The position numbers and the translations under genes are program-made. From contig DATMGN010000056.1 in NCBI GenBank assembly GCA_035555435.1, positions 1 through 64,000 of the forward strand: a stretch of DNA of 64,000 nt. The letters are read 5' to 3'. The notes below the pieces were generated by a model that saw only the letters and a list, made by a program, of their open reading frames with translations, ran no database searches and was not told where the DNA came from. Of the stretch, positions 23,899 to 32,322 are shown one piece after another. Every line of letters starts with the position of its first letter. Position 1 is the stretch's first letter. This DNA comes from 73-13 sp035555435. GTDB lineage: Bacteria > Actinomycetota > Actinomycetes > Actinomycetales > Microbacteriaceae.

Positions 23899-24237
23899 AC
23901 GGTGAGCCTACGGGGCCGCTTCGACCCGGTTTCGGACCCCGGCGCGTAACTCGTCGATGCCCCGGCGTCAAGCCCCATCGAAGGTGAAAGCACCTCGATT
24001 ACGGTCCTGATCACGAGATGATCACCACCTCGTACAGGCCACGAGGCGCCGTCCACGGACGCTTCGGTCGCGCGGATCCGAGACGAATCACGTCCGGTGG
24101 AGCGCGAACCTTCTGGCGGTGGGGCCCCAGGATCGGGACCCCACCACCAGAAGGAGAAGCACGCCGCGCCAGCGACGCCGCTTGAGCCGCGACGGCTCAC
24201 GTTGTCCCCCGTTCGGGGGGGCACTTAGAGTGCGTCC
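23899..24237. other. 339-base intergenic region with several hairpins
   Basis: No gene is supported here. It holds an imperfect 20-bp hairpin (24109-24128 with 24135-24154, two G-T-type mismatches), a small stem GAGCCG/CGGCTC near 24184, CCCCC-GTTC-GGGGG near 24206 and, at its end, the -10 box TAGAGT for the next gene. A small RNA is possible, but I see no promoter that would prove one. Confidence 0.5.
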
Positions 24238-24432
24238 ATGGCATTCTTCCTACACATCGCCGGCGGCCGATTCGAGCTCGCCGCAGACGAGGGCGCCGCT
24301 TCCGAGATCCAGCGCCGTCTCACCGACGCGGCGCGGCTCGACCAGCGCTTCCGTCTGGTATCCGGTGGCACCGTGATCGTGCACTCGTCGTCGGCCGCAC
24401 CATGGGTGCTCGAGGAGGTCCCGGCCGCCTGA
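24238..24432 (+). CDS. Small hypothetical protein (64 aa)
   Basis: The product reads AFFLHIAGGRFELAADEGAA at its start, alternates hydrophobic and charged residues like a small beta/alpha fold, and has no cysteine or membrane span. No family is recognised. TAGAGT (24226-24231) with 6 bases to the ATG supports leaderless expression. It converges on the 41-residue peptide gene. Confidence 0.55.
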   Translation: MAFFLHIAGGRFELAADEGAASEIQRRLTDAARLDQRFRLVSGGTVIVHSSSAAPWVLEEVPAA

Positions 24433-24451
24433 CACGGACGGGACTCGCTCG

Positions 24452-24577
24452 TCAGTCCTTGTAGAAGTAGCCCTCGAACATGTAGCCGGGCATCCGGATC
24501 GGCTGGGTCGCCTCGAGCGCCGACTCGTCGACCTGGACCGACTCGGCCTGCTCGTCCAGCTGCGTGATGCTGCTCAT
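24452..24577 (-). CDS. Short peptide gene (41 aa) with aromatic C-terminus
   Basis: ATG 24577 opens a 41-codon frame. The N-terminal part is acidic and Gln/Glu/Ser-rich (SSITQLDEQAESVQVDESAL), and the C-terminus is RMPGYMFEGYFYKD, with four aromatic residues in the last nine. GAGAGGAG lies 6 bases upstream, one of the best ribosome sites in the window. The acidic leader plus a distinctive tail is reminiscent of modified-peptide precursors, but no modifying enzyme lies nearby, so the function stays open. Confidence 0.55.
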   Translation of the reverse strand: MSSITQLDEQAESVQVDESALEATQPIRMPGYMFEGYFYKD

Positions 24578-24692
24578 CGTCTGCTCCTCTCGTCATCCCG
24601 CACGATCAATATCTCGGGGTCGACGCGGCAGCGGGAGCGGGTTGACCGGGCGCGCGGGCTTTGCTAGCACCACGGCGCAGCGCCCTTGCCGC

Positions 24693-24806
24693 CTACCTGA
24701 GCAGCGTGTAGGTCAACCAGTATGCGAGGAGCCCGACGACCACGATCGCGGCCCCCGTGCCGATCCACTTCCACACCTTCGCACCGCTGCTCGTCGACTC
24801 TGACAT
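24693..24806 (-). CDS. Small single-span membrane protein (37 aa)
   Basis: The 37-residue product has a polar start (MSESTSSGAKVWKW) and one membrane segment (IGTGAAIVVVGLLAYWLTY). TAGCTT (24813-24818, minus strand) is 6 bases before the ATG, and GGAGGC lies in the same gap, so it could start leaderless or with a ribosome site if transcribed from upstream. The function is unknown. Confidence 0.5.
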   Translation of the reverse strand: MSESTSSGAKVWKWIGTGAAIVVVGLLAYWLTYTLLR

Positions 24807-24870
24807 GCCTCCAAGCTATCGAGCGGCGCAGGGGCGACCGCAAGCTCACGCCATGCAGGTGCTCATTCGG

Positions 24871-24951
24871 TGGCAGATGAGGGATTCGAACCCCCGAAGC
24901 TTTCGCGTCTGATTTACAGTCAGATCCCTTTGGCCGCTTGGGAAATCTGCC
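24871..24951 (-). tRNA. tRNA-Tyr (anticodon GTA)
   Basis: The minus strand folds with acceptor GGCAGAT/ATCTGCC, anticodon loop CTGTAAA with anticodon GTA, a long variable arm (class II) and T-arm with GGTTCGAATCC. The full CCA is not encoded. Confidence 0.93.
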
Positions 24952-25020
24952 GAGTGCCCATCAATTATACGGGGTCCTCGCCGCCCCCGCTGACCCCGGG
25001 TCCTCGATAGCATCGTCCTC

Positions 25021-25512
25021 ATGGCCGACTCCAGTTTCGACATCGTCTCCAAGATCGACCCCATGGAGGCGCGGAACGCCGTCGATCAGGCGCAGAAGGA
25101 GATCGCGCAGCGCTACGACTTCAAGGGCGTCGGCGCCGAGGCGGACTGGTCTGGGACGGAGAAGCTCCTCCTGAAGGCCAGCTCGGAGGAGCGCGTCAAG
25201 GCGGTCCTCGACGTCGTCGAGTCGAAGTTCATCAAGCGCGGCATCTCACTGAAGTCGCTCGATGTCGGCAAGCCCTACGCGAGCGGCAAGGAGTTCCGCG
25301 TCGAGATCGGGCTGAAGAACGGCATCTCCTCCGACGACGCGAAGAAGGTCGCGAAGGTCATCCGCGAGGAGGGGCCGAAGTCCGTCAAGTCGCAGATCCA
25401 GGGCGACGAGCTGCGGGTCACGAGCAAGTCGCGCGACGACCTGCAGGCGACGATGGCGCTGCTCAAGGGCAAGGACCTCGACGTCGCGCTCCAGTTCGTG
25501 AACTTCCGATAG
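25021..25512 (+). CDS. YajQ family nucleotide-binding protein
   Basis: The 163-residue protein begins SSFDIVSKIDPMEARNAVDQ and contains RYDFKG and GKPYASGKEFRVEI, matching YajQ along its full length. Family members have two ferredoxin-like halves; some bind cyclic di-GMP and some bind RNA. TAGCAT stands 7 bases before the ATG (leaderless). The cardiolipin synthase gene follows 15 bases later and is probably cotranscribed. Confidence 0.92.
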   Translation: MADSSFDIVSKIDPMEARNAVDQAQKEIAQRYDFKGVGAEADWSGTEKLLLKASSEERVKAVLDVVESKFIKRGISLKSLDVGKPYASGKEFRVEIGLKNGISSDDAKKVAKVIREEGPKSVKSQIQGDELRVTSKSRDDLQATMALLKGKDLDVALQFVNFR

Positions 25513-25527
25513 CAAGCAGTACAGCGC

Positions 25528-27048
25528 ATGATCACCCCCGGTCCGGCGGACGAGGACGTCGTCGAGACGGTCGACGGGATCACGTTCGGCTTCGACCTGC
25601 CCGACTGGATCTATTGGACCTACCTGGCGTTCACGATCTCGCTGCGGATCCTCGCCGTCTTCATCGTCCCGCGCAATCGCCGCCCGCAGACCGCGACCGC
25701 GTGGCTGCTCGCGATCATGTTCATCCCGGAGATCGGCTGGATCTTCTTCCTCCTCTTCGGCTCGCGGCAGGTCGGGCGACGGCGGCGAGCACGCCAGGCC
25801 GAGGTCAGCCGATTCATCGCGGCGACCACGCACGGCATGGAGTTCGTCGTCGACCGGGACAAGTGGCCCGACTGGCTCGAGTCGATCGGTGACCTGAACC
25901 GCCGCCTCGGCTCGATGCCGCTCGTCGGCGGCTCGACGGCGACCGGCTTCTACCCCGACTACGACGAGTCGATCGCCGCGATGACGCAGGCGGTGCGCGA
26001 CGCGAAGCGCACCGTCCACGCCGAGTTCTACATCTTCGGCCTCGACGCGGCGACGCAGGACTTCTTCGACGCGATGGCGGAGGCCGTGCAGCGCGGCGTC
26101 GTCGTGCGCGTGCTGCTCGACCACGTGGCGAACCTGCGGCTGCCCATCTTCCGGGCGACGAAGCGGTTCCTGCGTCGGCACGGCATCAAGTGGCAGCTCA
26201 TGCTGCCGCTGCAGCCCCTCAGGGGGAAGTGGCAGCGCCCGGACCTGCGCAACCACCGCAAGCTGCTCGTGGTCGACGGCCAGGTCGCGTTCACCGGATC
26301 GCAGAACCTCATCGACTCGACCTACGACAAGAAATCCAACATCAAGCGCGGCCTGCACTGGAAGGACCTCATGGTCCGCTTCGAGGGGCCCATCGTCGGC
26401 GGCATCGACGCGCTCTTCGTCACCGACTGGTACAGCGAGACGGGCGAGGTCCTCCTCGACGAGGTCGGCGAGGCACCGCCGCAGCACCACGACGACGTCA
26501 TCGACTCGCAGGTCGTGCCGAGCGGGCCCGGCTTCGAGGGCGAGAACAATCTTCGACTGTTCAACGCGCTCGTCTACGCGGCGAAGAAGCGGCTCATCAT
26601 CACCTCGCCGTATTTCGTGCCCGACGACTCGATGCTCTACGCGATCACGACGGCCGCCCAGAAGGGGCTCGACGTCCAGCTCTTCGTCTCCGAGATCGGC
26701 GACCAGGCGATGGTCTTCCACGCCCAGCGCAGCTACTACGAGATGCTGCTCGAGGCCGGCGTGCGGATCTGGCTCTACTCGGCCCCGACGATCCTGCACG
26801 CGAAGCACTTCACGGTCGACGACGACGTCGCCGTCGTCGGCTCGAGCAACATGGACATGCGCTCCTTCTCGCTCAACTACGAGATCTCCGTCATGGTGCG
26901 CTCGCGGAAGTTCGTGCGGCAGCTGCGCGCGATCGAGGACGCGTATCGCGCGGAATCGCGGGAGCTCACGATGTCCGAGTGGGTCAAGCGGCCCGCGCGC
27001 TCGAAGGCGCTCGACACCGTCGCCCGACTCACCGCCGGTCTGCAGTAG
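25528..27048 (+). CDS. cls: Cardiolipin synthase (phospholipase D family)
   Basis: The 506-residue protein has two N-terminal membrane segments (about 30-50 and 60-80, the PLDc_N region), then two HKD motifs: HRKLLVVDGQVAFTGSQN near residue 243 and HAKHFTVDDDVAVVGSSN near residue 424. It condenses two phosphatidylglycerols, or related lipids, to cardiolipin at the membrane. Both HKD sites look intact. The gene converges on the ferredoxin reductase gene with 3 bases between the stops. Confidence 0.93.
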   Translation: MITPGPADEDVVETVDGITFGFDLPDWIYWTYLAFTISLRILAVFIVPRNRRPQTATAWLLAIMFIPEIGWIFFLLFGSRQVGRRRRARQAEVSRFIAATTHGMEFVVDRDKWPDWLESIGDLNRRLGSMPLVGGSTATGFYPDYDESIAAMTQAVRDAKRTVHAEFYIFGLDAATQDFFDAMAEAVQRGVVVRVLLDHVANLRLPIFRATKRFLRRHGIKWQLMLPLQPLRGKWQRPDLRNHRKLLVVDGQVAFTGSQNLIDSTYDKKSNIKRGLHWKDLMVRFEGPIVGGIDALFVTDWYSETGEVLLDEVGEAPPQHHDDVIDSQVVPSGPGFEGENNLRLFNALVYAAKKRLIITSPYFVPDDSMLYAITTAAQKGLDVQLFVSEIGDQAMVFHAQRSYYEMLLEAGVRIWLYSAPTILHAKHFTVDDDVAVVGSSNMDMRSFSLNYEISVMVRSRKFVRQLRAIEDAYRAESRELTMSEWVKRPARSKALDTVARLTAGLQ

Positions 27049-27051
27049 CGC

Positions 27052-28404
27052 TCAGGCGCGCGAGATCCGCACCATCTCGTCGCGCGGGACGACCTTGACG
27101 CGGGCGCGACCCGCGCCCTCCCCGAGCCCGATCTCGTGGGCGTCGAGCCGGTGCCAGCCGTCGAGATCCGTCCACTCGATCCCGCGCTCGCGCAGCAGGT
27201 CCACGACCGCCGACTCCTCCGGCGCGACGGGGCTCCACCAGCCGGCCTGGTCGCGGATGAGGTGCGAGATCGTCTCCATCGCGTCCGACTTCGTGTGGCC
27301 GATGAGGCCGACGGGGCCGCGCTTGATCCAGCCCGTCGCATAGACGCCCGGGACGACCTTGCCGTCGTCGTCGAGCACGCGGCCCTCGTGGTTCGGGATG
27401 ACGCCGCGACGCTCGTCGTACGGGACGCCGGGCAGCGGCGAGCCGAAGTAGCCGACCGCGCGGTAGACCTGCTGGACCGGCACGTCCCGGTAGACGCCGG
27501 TACCGCGGGCGCCGCCGGCACCATCGGTCTCGGTGCGCTCGATGCGGATCGCCGCGACCCTGCCATCGGGACCCGCGACGACCTCGGCGGGGCGCGACCA
27601 GAAGTGCAGGTGCAGGCGTCGCGACGAGCCCGTCTGCGGCTCCTCGCGCCACTTGCGGAAGATGCGGTCGATCACGAGGATCTGCTTGTTCGACTCGATG
27701 GCCTGGCGCGCCGCCTCGTCGTACACGAAGTCGGCCTCGTCGACGACGAGGTCGACGTCAGGGATCTCGCCGAGCTCGCGCAGCTCCAGCGGCGTGAACT
27801 TCACCTGCATGGGACCGCGGCGACCGAAGACGTGGACGTCGGTGACCCGCGAGGCGCGCAGGCCCGCCTCGACGTTCGCCGAGATCTCCGTCGGCATGAG
27901 GTCCTCGGGATGCTTCGCGAGGATCCGTGCGACGTCGAGCGCGACGTTGCCGTTGCCGACGACGGCGACCGACTCCGCGTCGAGCGGCCAGTCGCGCGGG
28001 ACGTCCGGATGACCGTCGTACCAGCTCACGAAGTCGGCGGCGCCGTAGGAGCCGGGCAGGTCGATGCCGGGGATGTCGAGCGCCGCGTCCTGGACCGCCC
28101 CCGTCGCGAAGATGACCGCGTGGTAGTGGCGCTTGAGGTCATCCAGGCTCAGATCCTCGCCGAAGCGCACGTTGCCGAAGACGCGGATGTCACCGCGGTC
28201 GAGCACCTCGCGGAGCGCCGTGATGATGCCCTTGATACGCGGGTGGTCCGGCGCGACGCCGTAGCGCACGAGGCCATAGGGCGCTGGCAGCCGATCGAAG
28301 AGATCGATCGAGACGTCGAACGCCTGCTCGTGCTTGAGCAGGATGTCGGCCGCGTAGATCCCCGCGGGACCCGCGCCGACGATCGCGAGACGAAGCTTGC
28401 CCAT
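27052..28404 (-). CDS. Ferredoxin/flavodoxin-NADP reductase of the FprA (adrenodoxin reductase) type
   Basis: The 450-residue protein starts LRLAIVGAGPAGIYAADIL with the FAD motif GAGPAG (11-16), has the NADP-binding stretch VAVVGNGNVALDVARIL, and C-terminally GVYATGWIKRGPVGLIGHTK. It moves electrons between NADPH and ferredoxin through FAD. A start at ATG 28404 fits the family; GGAGG lies 14 bases upstream, a little far. It ends the operon menG / polyprenyl synthase / reductase, with 7 bases between genes. Confidence 0.93.
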   Translation of the reverse strand: MGKLRLAIVGAGPAGIYAADILLKHEQAFDVSIDLFDRLPAPYGLVRYGVAPDHPRIKGIITALREVLDRGDIRVFGNVRFGEDLSLDDLKRHYHAVIFATGAVQDAALDIPGIDLPGSYGAADFVSWYDGHPDVPRDWPLDAESVAVVGNGNVALDVARILAKHPEDLMPTEISANVEAGLRASRVTDVHVFGRRGPMQVKFTPLELRELGEIPDVDLVVDEADFVYDEAARQAIESNKQILVIDRIFRKWREEPQTGSSRRLHLHFWSRPAEVVAGPDGRVAAIRIERTETDGAGGARGTGVYRDVPVQQVYRAVGYFGSPLPGVPYDERRGVIPNHEGRVLDDDGKVVPGVYATGWIKRGPVGLIGHTKSDAMETISHLIRDQAGWWSPVAPEESAVVDLLRERGIEWTDLDGWHRLDAHEIGLGEGAGRARVKVVPRDEMVRISRA

Positions 28405-28411
28405 GACGTTC

Positions 28412-29482
28412 TCATGCCTCCCGTTCGACGACGCGCGCCGCGAACTCCGCGAGCGCGCGCTTGACCGGCCCGGCCGGCAGTGGTTCAAGCGCCGCGACGG
28501 CCTCATCCGCCCAGCGGCGCGCCTCCGCGATCGTCGCCGCCGAGACCTCGTGGGCGCGCAGCGCCGCGACCGCCGCGAGGAAGGCTCCGTCGTCCTCCGC
28601 CGCCGCCGTCGACTCGATACGCGCCAGCAGCTCCCGCGCCGAGGCGTCCGACGGCGCCGCGCGGCGCAGCAGCAGCATCGGCAGCGTCGGCACGTCGGCG
28701 CGCAGATCCGTGCCCGGCGCCTTGCCCGTCGTCGCCGCCGCATCGGTGATGTCGATGACGTCGTCGACGAGCTGGAACGCGACGCCGATGCGCTCGCCGA
28801 ACGCAGAGATCGCGGGATACAGCGGCTCGGGCGCCTCCGAGAAGATGAGGCCGACGAGGCCCGCGAGCGTGATGAGCGATCCCGTCTTGTCAGCGAGCAC
28901 CGACAAGTAGTGGTCGACCGGGTCTTCGCCGTCGGCCGGGCCCACCGTCTCGTGCAGCTGACCGAGGACGAGGCGCTCGAAGGTGCGCGCCTGCAGCTCG
29001 AGCGCCCGGTCGCCGAGGCTGGAGATGATCGACGAGGCGCGGGCGAAGAGCAGATCGCCGGTGAGGATCGCGACCGAGTTGCTCCACACCCGGTGGGCCG
29101 TCGGGACGCCGCGGCGCAGGTCCGCCTCGTCCATCACGTCGTCGTGGTACAGCGAGGCGAGGTGGGTGAGTTCGACGGCCTGCGCCGAGCGGATGACCGC
29201 CGCGTTGACGCCCTCGCCGAGCTGCGCCGTCAGCAGCGTCAGCGCTGGTCGGACGCGCTTGCCGCCCGCATCGAAGAGGTACCGCGCGGTCGTGTCGGCG
29301 AGCTGGTCGCCGAAGCGCAGCTCCGCCGCGAGCCCGACCTCCACCTCCGCGAGTCCCGCCTCGATCGCGCGCACCATCCGGCGTTCTGCGGGCGCGACGA
29401 AGATGCGGTCGTCGATGCCGAGGGCGGCGCCGAGGACGCCCGCGCGGCGCCCGACCCGGCCCTGCGTCTCGCGGAACGTCAC
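28412..29482 (-). CDS. Polyprenyl diphosphate synthase (menaquinone side chain)
   Basis: The 356-residue protein is a trans-isoprenyl diphosphate synthase with both aspartate-rich motifs, DDVMD (114-118) and DDVID (240-244), and GGKRVRP for IPP binding. The GTG start overlaps the menG stop by 4 bases, so it very likely makes the long prenyl tail (octa- or nonaprenyl) used by MenA. Chain length cannot be read with certainty. The N-terminal 30 residues are basic and poorly conserved. Confidence 0.93.
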   Translation of the reverse strand: MTFRETQGRVGRRAGVLGAALGIDDRIFVAPAERRMVRAIEAGLAEVEVGLAAELRFGDQLADTTARYLFDAGGKRVRPALTLLTAQLGEGVNAAVIRSAQAVELTHLASLYHDDVMDEADLRRGVPTAHRVWSNSVAILTGDLLFARASSIISSLGDRALELQARTFERLVLGQLHETVGPADGEDPVDHYLSVLADKTGSLITLAGLVGLIFSEAPEPLYPAISAFGERIGVAFQLVDDVIDITDAAATTGKAPGTDLRADVPTLPMLLLRRAAPSDASARELLARIESTAAAEDDGAFLAAVAALRAHEVSAATIAEARRWADEAVAALEPLPAGPVKRALAEFAARVVEREA

Positions 29483-30222
29483 GACGCGCTCGGCTTCCGG
29501 CGCCGGCGCGCCGCGAGGATCGCCTCGTCGGCCGGCTTGCGGCCCCGGTGCATCGCGACGATGCCGGCGGTGAGGTTGCGATAGGCGACGCGGGTGAAGC
29601 CGGCCGCGCGCAACCAGCGCGACAGTGCCACCTGGTCCGGCCACGCCTCGATCGACTCGCCGAGGTAGGCGTAGGCCTCGGGGTTCGAGCTCGTGCGCTT
29701 CGCGATCGCGGGGAGCACCCGGCGCAGGTAGCCGGAGTAGGTGGCCCGGACGATCCCGACGGGCGGCGTCGAGAACTCGGTGATGACGACGCGGCCGCCG
29801 GGCGCCAGCACCCGATACATCTCGGCGAGCGCCGCGTGCGGGTCGGAGAAGTTGCGCAGCCCGAAGCTCACCGTCACGGCGTCGAACTCGTCGTCGCCGA
29901 ACGGCAGCGCCTGCGCGTCGCCCGCGACGAACTCGAGGTCCGGGTGGCGGCGCCGGGCCTGAAGGATCATGCCCTCGGAGAAGTCGATCCCCGTCACCCG
30001 CGCGCCGCGCTTGGCGATCGCGGCGGTGCTCGTGCCGGTGCCGCAGGCGATGTCGAGGACGCGCTCGCCGGGCTCGGGCGCGATCGCCTTGACGGTCGCG
30101 GTGCGCCACAGCGGCGCGTTGCCGCCGGACAGGATCGCGTTCGTCACGTCGTAACGCTTGGCCACGGCGTCGAACATCTCGGCGACCTCGTCGGGCTCCT
30201 TGTCGAGGTTGGCGCGGGACAC
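29479..30222 (-). CDS. menG: Demethylmenaquinone methyltransferase
   Basis: The 247-residue SAM-dependent methyltransferase shows the UbiE/MenG pattern: MFDAVAKRYDVTNAILSGG, RVLDIACGTGTSTAAIA (motif I), VTVSFGLRNFSD and the C-terminal NLTAGIVAMHRGRKP. It methylates demethylmenaquinone in the last step of the pathway. The GTG start has TAGGAT 6 bases upstream (30229-30234, minus strand). It is divergent from menF, and together they open the menaquinone block. Confidence 0.95.
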   Translation of the reverse strand: MSRANLDKEPDEVAEMFDAVAKRYDVTNAILSGGNAPLWRTATVKAIAPEPGERVLDIACGTGTSTAAIAKRGARVTGIDFSEGMILQARRRHPDLEFVAGDAQALPFGDDEFDAVTVSFGLRNFSDPHAALAEMYRVLAPGGRVVITEFSTPPVGIVRATYSGYLRRVLPAIAKRTSSNPEAYAYLGESIEAWPDQVALSRWLRAAGFTRVAYRNLTAGIVAMHRGRKPADEAILAARRRRKPSAS

Positions 30223-30332
30223 GCCCCGATCCTACCGGCCTCCATTTTCAGGAGTTCTGGGGGGTCGCGCGCGCGAATTGCACGCACGGGGCTCCCGACT
30301 CCCGAAAAGCGAGGGCGGCGTAGGCTGATGCG

Positions 30333-31412
30333 GTGCCTGAGCAGGTCCCGATCGCGTTCGTGCGCGATGGTCGCGGGTGGCTCGGGCGCGGCGACGCCGT
30401 CCGGGTCGACTTCGCCGCCGACGCCTACCGGGATGCGGCCGCGTGGTGGTCGCGGACGGTGGCAGAACGCCGTGCCGCCGGTCACGAGGGCCCCCTCGTC
30501 GCGTTCGGCTCGTTCGCCTTCGATGCAGACTCCCCGGCCGGCTCGGTACTGCTCGTGCCGGAGCGCGCGGAGCGGGTCGACGGCGCGATGCCGCGACTCG
30601 GCTCGCGACCGCGCCCGAGCGCCGCGGTGCGCGACGGCGCCATGTCCCGCGTGGCATACGAGCTCGCGGTCGAGCGCGTGCGCGGCGCGATCGCGGCGGG
30701 ACTCCTGCAGAAGGCGGTGCTCGCGCGCGACGTCGTCGTCGACCCGGCTGGACCCGTCGACCTCGGCACGCTCGTCGACGTGCTGCACGCGGCGCACCCC
30801 GACGCGGCCGTCTACTGCGTCGACGGCCTGGTGGGCGCGAGCCCGGAGACGCTCGTCACGGTGCACGAGGGGGTCGCGACGGCTCGCGTGCTCGCGGGGA
30901 CGGCGGGCCCCGGGGAGGGCGACGCGCTCGCCGGCAGCGACAAGGACCGTCTCGAGCATGAGCTCGCGGTGCGCAGCGTCACGGAGGCGCTCGGCCCGCA
31001 CGTCACGCGCCTTGCGGTGACGGAGCCGTATGTCCTGCAGCTCCCCCACCTCACGCATCTCGCGACGGATGTGCGCGCGGAGGTCGCCGACGGCTCCGAC
31101 GTCCTCGCGCTCATCGCCGCGCTGCACCCGACCGCCGCGGTCGCCGGCACGCCGGCCGATGCGGCGCTCGAGGCGATCCGCGAGCTCGAGCTAGTCGACC
31201 GCGGCCGCTATGCGGGACCCGTCGGCTGGGTCGACGCGGACGGCGACGGCGAGTGGGCGATCGCGCTCCGCGGTGCGCAGGCGCGGCCGGACGGGTCGTT
31301 TCACGCGTTCGCGGGCGCGGGCATCATGGCCGACTCGATCCCGGAGCTCGAGCTCGCGGAGACGGACCTCAAGCTTCGGCCCATCCTCGAGGCGCTCGGC
31401 GCCCTGCGCTGA
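30333..31412 (+). CDS. menF: Isochorismate synthase
   Basis: The 359-residue protein belongs to the chorismate-binding family: KAVLARDVVV, GASPETLV, the catalytic region VLAGTAGPGEG, ELAVRSVTEAL and the C-terminal GAGIMADSIPELELAETDLKL. It isomerises chorismate to isochorismate, the first committed step to menaquinone. The alternative, a salicylate or anthranilate enzyme, is less likely given the men neighbours. TAGGCT stands 6 bases before GTG 30333. The C-terminus meets the PPK2 gene tail to tail. Confidence 0.92.
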   Translation: MPEQVPIAFVRDGRGWLGRGDAVRVDFAADAYRDAAAWWSRTVAERRAAGHEGPLVAFGSFAFDADSPAGSVLLVPERAERVDGAMPRLGSRPRPSAAVRDGAMSRVAYELAVERVRGAIAAGLLQKAVLARDVVVDPAGPVDLGTLVDVLHAAHPDAAVYCVDGLVGASPETLVTVHEGVATARVLAGTAGPGEGDALAGSDKDRLEHELAVRSVTEALGPHVTRLAVTEPYVLQLPHLTHLATDVRAEVADGSDVLALIAALHPTAAVAGTPADAALEAIRELELVDRGRYAGPVGWVDADGDGEWAIALRGAQARPDGSFHAFAGAGIMADSIPELELAETDLKLRPILEALGALR

Positions 31413-31413
31413 C

Positions 31414-32232
31414 TCAGGACTCCGCGAGCCGCGCGAGCTGCTCCACGGGGTCGAAGTCGGCGGCCGGCCACTGCGGGTCGAGCTCGCGCAGGGTGTCGAG
31501 CAGGACTCGGTGCACCGCCCAGCGCGCGTACCACTTGTGGTCGGCGGGGATGACGTACCAGGGCGCGTCGGGCGTGCTCGTGCGCTCGAGCGCGATCTGG
31601 TACGCGTCCTGATAGTCCTCCCACAGCAGCCGCTCGTCGATATCGCCGGGGTTGAACTTCCAATGCTTGTCGGGCCGCTCGAGCCGCTCCTGCAGTCGCT
31701 CGCGCTGCTCGTCCCGCGAGATCTGCAGCATGAACTTCCGCACGACGGTCCCGCGCGCGGTGAGCTCCGCCTCGAAGTCCCGAATCACGCCGTAGCGCTC
31801 CTCGACCTCCGGCAGCGGCGTGAGCGAGCGCACCCGGTGGATGAGCACGTCCTCGTAGTGCGATCGGTCGAAGACACCGATGTGCCCCGCGGGCGGCAGT
31901 GCGCGTCGGATGCGCCACAGGAAGTCGTGAGCCCGCTCCTCCTCGGTCGGCGCCTTGAAGGCGGTGATCCGCACGCCCTGCGGGTCGACGAGGCCGACGA
32001 CGTGCCGGATGATGCCGCCCTTGCCGGAGGTGTCCATGCCCTGCAGCACGAGCAGGATCGATCGCGTTCCGCCCGCCTTCGATGCGGCGTAGAGCCGCTC
32101 CTGGAGGTCGGCGAGCTCCTCCGCGGAGTCGGCGATCTCGCGTGCCGCTTCCTCCTCGTCGATGCCGGGAGTCGAGTCGGGGTCGACGTCGGCGAGCCGG
32201 AATCCGGCTCCGACGGGCGTCAGCGCGCTCAC
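31414..32232 (-). CDS. PPK2 family polyphosphate kinase
   Basis: The 272-residue protein has the PPK2 Walker A motif LVLQGMDTSGKGG (61-73) and the lid/Walker B pattern GVFDRSHYEDVLIHRV, with KFNPGDIDER. PPK2 enzymes transfer phosphate between polyphosphate and nucleotides; class I members phosphorylate ADP or GDP, class III also AMP. I use GTG 32232 because TAGGGT lies exactly 6 bases upstream (32239-32244, minus strand); a GTG at 32238 adds two codons but touches the box. It sits among men genes without an obvious link. Confidence 0.9.
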   Translation of the reverse strand: MSALTPVGAGFRLADVDPDSTPGIDEEEAAREIADSAEELADLQERLYAASKAGGTRSILLVLQGMDTSGKGGIIRHVVGLVDPQGVRITAFKAPTEEERAHDFLWRIRRALPPAGHIGVFDRSHYEDVLIHRVRSLTPLPEVEERYGVIRDFEAELTARGTVVRKFMLQISRDEQRERLQERLERPDKHWKFNPGDIDERLLWEDYQDAYQIALERTSTPDAPWYVIPADHKWYARWAVHRVLLDTLRELDPQWPAADFDPVEQLARLAES

Positions 32233-32255
32233 GCCCACACCCTAGTCCCCCTCAT

Positions 32256-32312
32256 CGACTGTGCACTTCCGGGGCCCCTGGACCCTGAATCGGCGCCGGA
32301 AGTGCACAGTCG
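32256..32312. repeat. Perfect 17-bp inverted repeat downstream of menD
   Basis: CGACTGTGCACTTCCGG (32256-32272) and its exact reverse complement (32296-32312) enclose 23 bases. There is no T-run. It lies between the menD stop and the PPK2 start on the minus strand, so it could end menD transcripts. Confidence 0.85.
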
Positions 32313-32322
32313 GTGGTGGGAA

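Noticed and set aside
27052..28743. Extended N-terminus of the ferredoxin reductase (563 residues)
   Set aside because: The extra residues are an Arg-rich shadow overlapping the polyprenyl synthase gene; the FAD motif is at its normal place when counted from ATG 28404.
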